From: DATKFM01 sp046154965
Lineage (GTDB): Bacteria > Pseudomonadota > Alphaproteobacteria > Dongiales > Dongiaceae
DNA: 64,000 bases
Direction of reading: 5' to 3'
Assembly: GCA_046154965.1 (NCBI GenBank)
Contig: JBJXDY010000054.1
Location: 1-64,000, forward strand
Positions 53,378-62,400 of the stretch are shown in pieces. The first letter of the stretch is position 1; every line of letters starts with the position of its first letter. The position numbers were made by a program, and so were the translations under genes. The notes below the pieces were generated by a model. That model was not told the DNA's origin and did not search any database. It worked only from the letters and a program-made list of their open reading frames with translations.

Positions 53378-54562
53378 TTAGGCGGGCCGCGGCGCCGGCT
53401 GCAACTGGGCAAAGGCGGCCGCCAGCAGGAATCCGAGCAGGGCGACGCCGCCGAAGCAAAGCCAGGTGATTGTCGGCGTGCTCTCCAGAATCAGCCAGCT
53501 GCCGACATAGTTACCGGCCGTGCCGCTGATTGCCCAGGCCAGGCTGGCGACGCCGAAGAATGTCGCCTGGCTACCCTGGTCGGCCAGGTCGGCGATCAGC
53601 GTTTCAAGGGCGGGAATGAAGATCGACTCGATGACCGTGTAGAAGGCGACAAAAAGCAGGAACCACCACATTTTGTCCGAAAACGGCACCAGCGCGAAGA
53701 TCGCGGCGGCTGCCAGATAGCCGCTCCTGATCAGGTATCGTGCGTTGACGCGCTCGAACAGCAGCATGGCGCCGATCATGGCCACAAAACCGACGGCGCC
53801 GTTGACCAGGAAGATCTTGGCGACGGCGCTCTCGCCGGCGATGCGCGAGAGATACAGGGGAAAGGCCACGAAGAGTTGCGTATAGAGAAACCACCAGGGC
53901 ATCGACGCGAGAAAGAAGAGGAGGAACGCCCGATTGCGCAGCACGCGCAACAGGCTGGTGGCGATGGCGGTCGGCTCGCCATGCACCGCGTCGATCCCCC
54001 GCAGAGTCGCGGTCCAGGCCGCGAGCAGCATGAAGACGACTCCACCGCCGATGAAGAGCGAGCGGATGTCCAGGGCAAGCGCCAGGCTGCCGATCAGCGG
54101 CCCCACCATCACGCCGATATTGAGAAACTGGTTGTTGACGATGAAGACCCGCGCCGCCAGCGCCGTCGGCTGACGCCCGAAGACGCCGTTGATGGCGGAT
54201 TCGTACAGCGCCGTTCCCAATCCGATAAGGAAGGCCGTTCCCGACAGCGAGAGCCAGTCGGTCCAGAAGGCAAACCCGATCAGGCCCGCACCGCGCAGGA
54301 AAAGGCCGGCGATCAGGAAAATGTGCAATCCGAAGCGGTCCGCAACCGGTCCGGTGAGGGACGGCAGCACCTGCCTTGTCACTAGGTGAACGGTAAGGAC
54401 GGTGCCGAGCTGTCCCGTCTGAAAGCCCAGATCGTTGGCCATGTAGACCGCGAAAAGCGGGAAGGCCATGAAGTGGGTTGCATTCATACAGCCCTGGGTG
54501 GCCAACAGCCGCCACAGCAGGGAAGGGATCTCGCCGTAGTTTTTCGTGAGATCGCGAAGCAA
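53378..54562 (-). CDS. MFS transporter, MdtH-like
   Basis: The 394-residue protein has twelve membrane segments (MAFPLFAVYMANDLGFQTGQ; TGPVADRFGLHIFLIAGLFL; FIVNNQFLNIGVMVGPLIGS). It resembles MdtH/YfcJ-type proton-driven exporters. The gene starts 19 bp after the ATP-grasp ligase gene on the same strand, so the two almost certainly share a transcript and the carrier is likely to export the ligase product. Confidence 0.87.
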   Translation of the reverse strand: MLRDLTKNYGEIPSLLWRLLATQGCMNATHFMAFPLFAVYMANDLGFQTGQLGTVLTVHLVTRQVLPSLTGPVADRFGLHIFLIAGLFLRGAGLIGFAFWTDWLSLSGTAFLIGLGTALYESAINGVFGRQPTALAARVFIVNNQFLNIGVMVGPLIGSLALALDIRSLFIGGGVVFMLLAAWTATLRGIDAVHGEPTAIATSLLRVLRNRAFLLFFLASMPWWFLYTQLFVAFPLYLSRIAGESAVAKIFLVNGAVGFVAMIGAMLLFERVNARYLIRSGYLAAAAIFALVPFSDKMWWFLLFVAFYTVIESIFIPALETLIADLADQGSQATFFGVASLAWAISGTAGNYVGSWLILESTPTITWLCFGGVALLGFLLAAAFAQLQPAPRPA

Positions 54563-54581
54563 GGTCGATATGGATCCCGAT

Positions 54582-55982
54582 CTATGTGAGCCGGGCGGCG
54601 CGGCGCCGGATCAGACTCTCGAACCTATCCTCAATGATCAGCGCCTCTTCCTTTCGTGGCGCAATCGCCAAAAAGTCGAGCACGCCGAGCTGCTGGGTAT
54701 CTTCGGCCATGACGACGATGCCGCGCCGCTCCGCCAAGTCGAATTGCAGCCCTTCCTCAATGGTGATGTCGATGACTTCGTCGATCAGCGGCGCCGGTAC
54801 GCGATGATGCGTGGCGATCACGCTGTTGTCGCCATATCCGGGGCCGAGCAGAAGCGATGCGATGTGATGGACCTGCGAGCAGCCGCCGATGCGGCCGTTG
54901 ATCTCGTTGAAGACCAGATCGCCATCGGGCGTGATAACGCCATCTACGCTCAGCCGGCCGGCCATGCCGAGATCGCAGGAAATGCGCGCCAGTTCGGTGG
55001 CGCCGGACACGAACCGGGCGCCCTGGAAGGCCGGCAGCGACGGCGGAATGACAAAGCCGGTGAAGACCGGCTCCATGCGCTGCTCGCCCCAATTCAGCAA
55101 CTCGACAGCACGGCGCCGCGGATCGACGGCAAACTCGGCATATAGACTGACCGACGAAGGATGATAGACCTCAACGATCAGCGGTGCCCGATCATGATAG
55201 GCGAGCCGCTTCCAGATTGCCGCGACCGACTTGCGCATCGCCGGTGCGTCCTCGGCATAGATCGCCTCGAGCGCGCCCTCGCCGCAGATGTCGCGCCTGC
55301 GGCTCAGCACCAGATTGCCCTCGGCGCCGGAGTGGCGGTCCTGCTTGATGATTACGGCGTCGGTGACGCCAATGAGACGCAATACCGCCCGGTCGAGTTC
55401 GTCGCGGCTGGCGACGATCTCGCCGGATGCCAGCGGAATGCCGCGCCCGGCGGCAAGGCCGCGAAACGCCCGTTTATCGTTCAGCATCTCGCAGCCGCCC
55501 TCATGGGCGAAGGGCGTGATAAGCGCGGAGTCCGGCAGGCCAAGCTCCTGGGACAGCGCAATGACAGCGCGGTCGCAAAGATAGGGCGCCATGACCCAAT
55601 CACGGCGGTTTCCCATCAGGCCGCGGACCTTGTTGACGAATCGCGGCTGCAGCAGGTTCTGCGCGCCCAAGGGCAGCGGACCGTGATTGCCGGGATCGGG
55701 CGAGAGGATGCGGATCTCGTCGGGATCGCAATGCTTCCAGCCCGCGAGATAGCGCTTCATCGCCACAGAGGGCGGGCTGGGCAGCAGCACGATATCGCCG
55801 GGTTCTGCGAACCAGAGCATGCGCTGGGCGATGAGCGCGCTACCGGCGCAGAACTCCGGCGTCAGGCCTGACGGGTCGGCCATCATGTTCTCATTGTCCA
55901 CGTTGGCGACAACGATCTGCGGCGGCCGCAATTGACCGCACGCAGCGCGCGGCAGGCCCAGGGCGTCGATGACTTGTTGCAT
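54582..55982 (-). CDS. preATP-grasp/ATP-grasp ligase, PGM1-like
   Basis: The 466-residue protein opens with a pre-ATP-grasp region (VVANVDNENMMADPSGLTPE; GSALIAQRMLWFAEPGDIVL). The ATP-grasp core follows: the lid Lys213 in VIIKQDRHSGAEGNLV, and Glu360/Asn362 of the metal site in VFNEINGRIGG. The C-terminal segment (LQFDLAERRGIVVMAED; QQLGVLDFLAIAPRKEEAL) resembles the PGM1_C domain of the pheganomycin peptide ligase. Such enzymes join an amino acid or guanidino acid to another amine by an acyl phosphate. The substrate here is unknown. Coupled to an MFS carrier 19 bp away and flanked by PAS_5 proteins. Confidence 0.82.
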   Translation of the reverse strand: MQQVIDALGLPRAACGQLRPPQIVVANVDNENMMADPSGLTPEFCAGSALIAQRMLWFAEPGDIVLLPSPPSVAMKRYLAGWKHCDPDEIRILSPDPGNHGPLPLGAQNLLQPRFVNKVRGLMGNRRDWVMAPYLCDRAVIALSQELGLPDSALITPFAHEGGCEMLNDKRAFRGLAAGRGIPLASGEIVASRDELDRAVLRLIGVTDAVIIKQDRHSGAEGNLVLSRRRDICGEGALEAIYAEDAPAMRKSVAAIWKRLAYHDRAPLIVEVYHPSSVSLYAEFAVDPRRRAVELLNWGEQRMEPVFTGFVIPPSLPAFQGARFVSGATELARISCDLGMAGRLSVDGVITPDGDLVFNEINGRIGGCSQVHHIASLLLGPGYGDNSVIATHHRVPAPLIDEVIDITIEEGLQFDLAERRGIVVMAEDTQQLGVLDFLAIAPRKEEALIIEDRFESLIRRRAARLT

Positions 55983-56121
55983 GCTGACTCACTCACTGCG
56001 TTGCAAGCAGAAGTTGGAAGGCAACAGCGATTCTCAGGATTTCGCCTAAGTATAAGAGTTATGGGGCGTCTGAATCCGCGAATCGGAATACAAATGAAAG
56101 TTTTGCGGAACTTGCCGCTAA

Positions 56122-56634
56122 TCAGGGCCAACTCTTTCGCCAGATATCCTCATAGTGCGTGTAGGTGAGGATGTCAGTCACGGTGCGCTCGTCCGGAGAC
56201 AGCGGCATGAACAATGTCTCATCGATCACATAGTTGCCGGACCGGCCGACGAAGCGCTCGAACTCATAGAGACAAGCGCCCTGGGTCGTGACGTAGTTAT
56301 AGTTGCCGAGCACCGCCTCCATGCCGCCGCCGCCATGCCAGTAGTCGGCAACGTTCTTTCCCGTCGGGTCGGAGCCGCGGGCTTCGATCTCGCGGGCGCC
56401 GACGCTGCGATACACGTACTCAATCGGGTCGCGCCGCACTTCGACAAAGACGATGCCGGGTAGATGCCCGGCGAAATCCGCGGGGTTGATATCGTTGCGC
56501 GACGGCATCCGCCGCCCTTCGCGGCGGCGGTCCCAGTAGGCGTAAATATCCCGCACCGGACCGCTGCACACGGAGAGAAACTCCAGGGTCGTAATGACCT
56601 TCTGGATCGAACCCTGCGGTCGACCGCTTCCCAT
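56122..56634 (-). CDS. PAS_5 domain protein (second copy)
   Basis: The 170-residue protein begins MGSGRPQGSIQKVITTLEFL. It shares the PAS_5 pattern with the copy at 52736: IYAYWDRRREGRRMPSRNDI, LPGIVFVEVRRDPIEYVYRS, VGAREIEARGSDPTGKNV, and an identical-looking end HYEDIWRK. The start at 56634 has AGAGG 7 nt upstream and gives a length equal to the paralogue. It opens the minus-strand run and lies 139 bp before the ATP-grasp ligase gene. Confidence 0.85.
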   Translation of the reverse strand: MGSGRPQGSIQKVITTLEFLSVCSGPVRDIYAYWDRRREGRRMPSRNDINPADFAGHLPGIVFVEVRRDPIEYVYRSVGAREIEARGSDPTGKNVADYWHGGGGMEAVLGNYNYVTTQGACLYEFERFVGRSGNYVIDETLFMPLSPDERTVTDILTYTHYEDIWRKSWP

Positions 56635-56912
56635 CTTCGGCCTCTGACGCGCGGAGGAAAACATGGTCGCGCGCAGTCTCAATGATCCTAAAGCTTTCAC
56701 AGTTTCGCTGCGCCGCGCAATTAAAAACTAGTTTGTACGGGCACTGTCCCCAATAGTAGCGGTCTGTTTTCCTTCTACGCGGGCGGGCACGGATGATTGT
56801 GGGATATTGCCGTTGGACCCGGCTTGGCCTACCCTTCAAGAAGTATCTGCTCCGGCCGCCAGTGGCGGCGGGGGGCGCAGGAGAGGGTTTTGTTGCGCAC
56901 GGAAATTAACCA

Positions 56913-58313
56913 ATGAAAGCAGCAGCGGCGCTGTCCGGTCACAACACCCATGCGGCCCTGTTTGCTGAATTGCAGGCGCTCCTCGGTAGCCGCTTCACGA
57001 CTGCTCTCGCCGTCCGCGAGCAGCATGGCCATGATGAATCCTATCACGCGACCCACGCGCCCGACGCCGTTGTCTTTGCTCGGACGACAGAGGAAGTAAG
57101 CCGGATCGTCAGCGCCTGCGCGCGGTACCGCACGCCGGTCATAGCATTTGGCACGGGAACATCGCTGGAGGGTCATGTGGCCGCCCTCCATGGCGGCGTC
57201 TGCCTTGATCTCGGCCAGATGAATAATGTCCTGCGGGTCAGCGCCGAGGATCTGGACGTCACTGTCCAGGCGGGCGTCACCCGCAAACAGCTTAATGAAC
57301 ATCTCAAGGATACGGGGTTGTTTTTTCCCATCGATCCCGGCGCCGACGCCTCATTGGGCGGCATGGCGGCCACCCGCGCTTCCGGCACCAACGCTGTCCG
57401 ATACGGCACAATGCGGGAGAATGTGTTGGGCCTGACGGTGGTGACCGCCGACGGCCGGATTATCAAGACCGGCGGCCGGGCGCGGAAATCGGCGGCCGGC
57501 TACGACCTGACGCGGATCTTCGTCGGCTCGGAAGGCACGCTAGGCGTGATCACCGAGGTGACGCTGCGCCTCTATGGCGTGCCCGAGGCGATCTCCGCCG
57601 CGGTCGGCTCATTTCCGACCATAGAAGATGCCGTCAACACGGTGATCCAGACGATCCAAACCGGCATCCCCGTCGCCCGCATCGAGCTGCTGGACGAAGT
57701 ACAGATGGACGCCGTGAACCGCTATGCCAAGTTCGATTATCCGGTGCAGCCGACCCTGTTCTTCGAGTTTCACGGCACCGAGGCCGGCGTGGCAGAGCAA
57801 GCGGCGTTGGTCAAGGAAATCGCCGCCGGCTATGGGGCGGGTGACTTCCGCTGGGCGTCAAAGGCGGAGGAGCGCAACCGCCTCTGGCAGGCCCGGCACA
57901 ATGCCTACTACGCCTGCAAGGCCATGCGTCCGGGAAGCAAGGGCTGGGCCACGGACGTCTGCGTTCCCATCTCCCGGCTTGCAGAGTGTATCTCCGATAC
58001 AAAGGCCGATCTGCGGACGTCGACGCTTCTGGCGCCGATCGTCGGCCACGTCGGCGACGGGAACTTCCATGTGACATTCCTTGTCGACCCGGACAAACCT
58101 GAGGAATTGGCCGAAGCAAGGCGCCTGAACGAGCGTATGGTCATGCGGGCGCTGGCGCTGGGCGGCACCTGCACCGGGGAACATGGCATCGGCTATGGCA
58201 AGATCGACTTCCTCACCGCCGAACACGGCGACGCTGTCGCTGTCATGCGGCAGGTGAAGCTGGCGCTGGACCCACTCAATATCATGAACCCAGGCAAGAT
58301 CCTGCGCCTGTGA
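56913..58313 (+). CDS. FAD-binding oxidoreductase, D-lactate dehydrogenase/GlcD type
   Basis: The 466-residue flavoprotein has the FAD_binding_4 (PCMH) domain with PVIAFGTGTSLEGHVAALHG, DPGADASLGGMAATRASGTN, and AGYDLTRIFVGSEGTLGVIT. The FAD-oxidase C domain carries the metal and substrate residues in IVGHVGDGNFHVTFLVD and GGTCTGEHGIGYGK. It matches D-lactate dehydrogenase (cytochrome) and related D-2-hydroxyacid oxidising enzymes. It would pass electrons to cytochrome or quinone. It is 7 bp upstream of the third PAS_5 gene. Confidence 0.9.
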   Translation: MKAAAALSGHNTHAALFAELQALLGSRFTTALAVREQHGHDESYHATHAPDAVVFARTTEEVSRIVSACARYRTPVIAFGTGTSLEGHVAALHGGVCLDLGQMNNVLRVSAEDLDVTVQAGVTRKQLNEHLKDTGLFFPIDPGADASLGGMAATRASGTNAVRYGTMRENVLGLTVVTADGRIIKTGGRARKSAAGYDLTRIFVGSEGTLGVITEVTLRLYGVPEAISAAVGSFPTIEDAVNTVIQTIQTGIPVARIELLDEVQMDAVNRYAKFDYPVQPTLFFEFHGTEAGVAEQAALVKEIAAGYGAGDFRWASKAEERNRLWQARHNAYYACKAMRPGSKGWATDVCVPISRLAECISDTKADLRTSTLLAPIVGHVGDGNFHVTFLVDPDKPEELAEARRLNERMVMRALALGGTCTGEHGIGYGKIDFLTAEHGDAVAVMRQVKLALDPLNIMNPGKILRL

Positions 58314-58320
58314 GCCTGCG

Positions 58321-58812
58321 ATGAGTCAAATCCAATCCAGCCTGACGAAGTTCTTCGATATCCGGGAGGAAGCGGTAACCCCGGCGACGCAGTTCACCAG
58401 CAAGAAGAACAAGCACCTCTATGACTGGTGGCGGAATGCCAACAGGGGATTGATTCCGCTGCGCAAGATGTTCGACGTCACCGATCACAAGATGATCGTG
58501 GCCAACATCTTCCTGACCGAGGTGCTGCCCGATGGCGATTTCGTGTTCCGGCTGTTCGGCGAGGGCGTGATCCAGATCGTCGGCCGCAACCGCAAGGGCG
58601 AATTGGTGCAGAAGGGTGCCGCGGGGGATTATGGCCATGCCCTCAATGAGTACTACCATATCGTGGTCGCCGGGCGGGTCTGCCGGATGTGCGAGGGGTC
58701 CCTGGCCTTCGCCGGCCGGGAGCTGCGGAAGTTCGAATCGATCGACTGCCCCCTTACCGATGATGACGGCAAGGTCACATTCATCGTCGGGGTTATGGAC
58801 TTCATCGATTGA
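58321..58812 (+). CDS. PAS_5 domain protein (third copy)
   Basis: The 163-residue protein begins MSQIQSSLTKFFDIREEAVT. It follows the PAS_5 outline: LYDWWRNANRGLIPLRKMFD, IFLTEVLPDGDFVFRLFGEG, VIQIVGRNRKGELVQKG, and IDCPLTDDDGKVTFIVGVMD. It is more distant from the other two copies than they are from each other. It probably shares a transcript with the flavoprotein gene 7 bp upstream. Confidence 0.78.
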   Translation: MSQIQSSLTKFFDIREEAVTPATQFTSKKNKHLYDWWRNANRGLIPLRKMFDVTDHKMIVANIFLTEVLPDGDFVFRLFGEGVIQIVGRNRKGELVQKGAAGDYGHALNEYYHIVVAGRVCRMCEGSLAFAGRELRKFESIDCPLTDDDGKVTFIVGVMDFID

Positions 58813-59072
58813 ACCGCTGCAGGTCATACGCGTCCGTCGGCAGGTTCCCCATCTCCATGGTTAAGAAATGCCGGAAATCCGGTTCAGGCGCGGTTCAGGT
58901 CAACTACCGGAAAATGGCGCCTGTTTCGTCTGCGGCGCACAGAAGATGAGCCGTCACAGTTTTGCCACGGCGACAGCGAAAGCTGCCACGCCACCATGCT
59001 GGGGATCGCGATGTCGCTGGAAGAAAGATCGGGCCGCGCCAAAGAGTCTGCGCAGCGCTTCAAAGACGCCGG
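58813..59072. other. Non-coding stretch between convergent genes
   Basis: I see no gene or RNA here. A ribbon-helix-helix gene, often next to DUF4169 genes in this class, was looked for on both strands and is not present. Confidence 0.5.
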
Positions 59073-59246
59073 TCAATCCAGGAGTTTATCGTCCAGAGTG
59101 CGGATTTCCCGGTCCTTTTCGGCACGGACCCGGCTCCGGTCAGCCTTGTCGCGGCCGAATTTCACGCGATTCTCGGCGGCGCGCTTTGCTGTCGCCAGCT
59201 TCTCGCGCTGCTTGCGGTACTTGTTGAGGTTGACCAACTCTCCCAT
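59073..59246 (-). CDS. DUF4169 family small protein, 57 residues
   Basis: The short frame reads MGELVNLNKYRKQREKLATA followed by KRAAENRVKFGRDKADRS and ends LDDKLLD. This is the full DUF4169 pattern (NLNxxRKxxxRxxxxxxAxxNRxxFGRxK), a basic alphaproteobacterial mini-protein of unknown function, often beside a ribbon-helix-helix gene. That partner is not present here. It is too short for routine gene prediction. It is divergent from the AsmA gene. Confidence 0.85.
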   Translation of the reverse strand: MGELVNLNKYRKQREKLATAKRAAENRVKFGRDKADRSRVRAEKDREIRTLDDKLLD

Positions 59247-59401
59247 AGGATCACCGCTAATCGCCGCACTGACTTGGTGGGCGGCGTACCGGTCGTCAGA
59301 TTACATCCCAGACGATCGGATGCTACAATAGACCGAATTTTCCGCGGCGCAAAGAGATTGCTGCAATCGGCACGCGGACGTGAACAGGAGTTGCTCTGCG
59401 T

Positions 59402-62400
59402 ATGAAGAAGTTTCTCATCGGACTAGGCGTCCTGCTGGTGCTGCTGGTCATCGCCGTCCTTGTCGGTCCCAGTTTCTACGACTGGAATCAGCATAAACAA
59501 CTGATCACCGATGAGGCGCGTAAAGCGACCGGCCGCGATCTGGTGATCGATGGCGATATCTCCGCCGCCATCCTGCCGATGCCGACGATTTCCGTGGCCG
59601 GCATCCGCTTTGCCAATGCCGAGGGCGGCAGCGCCCCGGATATGATCACGCTCGAGACACTGAAAGTGCGCGTCGCCCTGTTCCCGCTGATCCAGGGCAA
59701 TGTGCAGATTGAGGAAATCACCCTGGTGAAGCCGGTGATCCTCCTGGAGAAGCTGCCGGACGGGAAAGGCAATTGGCAGATCACGCCGCCGGCCGCCGAG
59801 CCTGCAGCGACCGCTGCGGAGCAAAGCAGCGGCGGCATGCCCGCCGTGAGCCTGGGCAATGTGAATATCGCCGACGGCACCCTGATCTACCGGGATGCCG
59901 TGGCAAAGAGTGAGCAGAAGATCGAGGCGCTGAACGCCAACCTGGCGGCGGCGTCATTGCAGGGACCGTTCGGCGCCAAGGGCAGCCTGATCTATCAGGG
60001 GCTGCCGGCCACATTCGATCTTTCCACGGGCAAGATCGATCCGGCGCAGCCGGCGCCGGTCGCCATCGCCCTCGGCCTCGGCGGCGCGGGCAGCCAGGGC
60101 GACGCCCAGATCAAGTTCACGGGCACACTGGCCCAGGCTGCCGATGGCGTCAGCGCCGTAGGCAAGCTGGAGGGCGGCAGCGCCAATCTGGCGGCGGCTC
60201 TAGACGCAGTGGCGCCGGGCAGCGGCAGCGGCGCCCCGATAGCCTTGGACAAGCCGTTCAAGATTGCCGGCGAGGTCAACTATGCGCCGACGGGCGGCAA
60301 GATCGAGAAGTTCGCCCTGTCGCTCGGCGACCTGACCGCCGCCGGCGACATCAGCTTTACCCCGGGAACGCCGTCGCAGGCGGCCGTGAAGCTGGCCATC
60401 AATCGCATCGATCTGGATTCGCTGCTGGCCCAGGCCGCGGCCAAGCCGGCCGCACCTGCCGAAGGACCCGCGCCGCAGGAAGCGGGCGCCTTTGCCTTGC
60501 CGACGGGAATCAATGCGGCGGTCGATATCGCCATCGACGCCATCAGCTATCGCGGCGGCCTGATCGACAACACGAAGTTCGTCGGTGAATTGGCCAATGG
60601 CGAGTTCGCGATCAAGCGGTTCTCCGCCCAGCTGCCCGGCGGCGCCGCGGTTTCGGCTGGCGGCGCCCTGACGGCGGTAGACGGCAAGCCGCAGATCGGC
60701 GGCGCGCTCGAGGCCAAGGCGGATAATCTGCGGGCGTTGCTGGACTGGCTGCAGGTGGCGCCGGCCGGTGTGCCGGCGGAACGGCTGCGCACCCTGGCGC
60801 TGACCAGCCGCTTCACCGCCGGCGCGGATTTGCTGGAGCTGGCCGATCTGGATCTCAAGCTGGACAATTCCCGGATCACCGGCGGCCTGCGTGTCGCCTT
60901 GCCGAGGGGTGGCCAGCAGAAAATGGCGTTCGGCGTCGGTCTGGCGATCGATCAGCTCAATGTGGACTCCTATATGCCACCGGCGGCCGCGCCGGCCGAA
61001 GCCGCGCCGAAGCCCGCAGGCGGAGGCGGCCTGCCGCTGGACAGCCTGAAACCGCTGGCCGATCTGGACGCCAATGTGGAGCTGCGGGTCGGCAAGCTGA
61101 CGATCAACCAGCAGACGCTGCAGGGCGTGCATCTGGACGGCACCGTCACCGGCGGCACGCTGACACTGCGCGATCTCTCGGTGAAGGAGTTCGCCGGCGG
61201 CAAGGGTGCGATCAACGGCACGGTGACCGATCTCGCCGGCAATCCCCGGTTCGACACCAAGTTCGATCTCACCGCCAAGGACGCCAACAAGGCGTTCCAG
61301 GCCGCCGGCATGGGCGACCGGGTCAAGGGCAAGCTGGGCGCGCTGAAACTCGCCGGCGCGCTGGCGGGCGGCGCCCAGGACGTCAATTTCAATATCGATT
61401 TCGGCCTGAGCGGTATCGGCGCCACGGGTCAGGCGAAGGGCAAGGCCTCCGGCATCGGCCAGGGCGTCGTGCCGCGCATCGACAGTACGTTCAACGTCCA
61501 GGCCAAGGATGCGGGGCCGTTGCTGGCGCTGGCGGGCATCAGAGGCGATGTCAGCAAGCTGGGCGCGTTGTCGCTGAAGGGCAATGCGGCGAGCGGCACG
61601 GACGATCTCAACTACGATGTGACGATCTCGATCGCCGGCGCCGGGGCCAAGGGCAGCTTCAAAGGCCGTGTGCTCGCCTTATCGTCCGCAGCACCGAAGG
61701 TCGATACCAAGCTGGACTTCTCCGCCGACAAGCCCGCGCCGTTGCTGGCGCTTGCCGGCATGGCCGGACCCGAGGCAAACAAGCTGGGCAGGATCGCCGC
61801 CACCGGCTCCATGGCCGGCAATGCCAATGACATGAAGTTGGACTTGGCGCTGCAGGGCTTCGGCGGCGCGGCCACCGTGGCCGGCACGGTGCAGACGGCC
61901 GCCGCACCCGCGCCGACGAAGTTCGATCTCGCCGTCACCGCCAACCATCCGGAGTTCCGTCAGCTCCTCTCGGCGCTGGTGCCCGGTTACAAGCCGGCGG
62001 CCGCCAAGCTCGGGCCGCTGCAGTTATCCGCCAAGGCCCAGGGCAGCACCGACAAGGCGACCATCTCCGGTCTTTCGCTGCGCGCCGGCCAGACCTCGCT
62101 GAACGGCCAGGCGAGCATGGACAAGAGCAGCGGCAAGCCGTTCTACAGCGCCGCGCTCAAGGGCGGCGTCGTCGATATTTCGCCCTTCATGCCGCCGCCC
62201 GCCAAGGGCGGCAGCAGCGGCGGCGAGCGCTGGTCGCGGGAGAAGCTGGACCTGTCGGCGCTGCAGTCGATGGATGCCGATGTGGATTTCAGCGCCGACC
62301 GTTTCGTCGCCAACACCACTGTCATCGACAATCTGAAGGCGCTGCTGACGCTTCGTGACGGGACGCTGACCATCAAGCAACTCAACGGCAATACCTATGG

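Noticed and set aside
58868..59331. Two overlapping plus-strand frames of about 110 codons
   Set aside because: They are antisense to the DUF4169 gene and show no motif.
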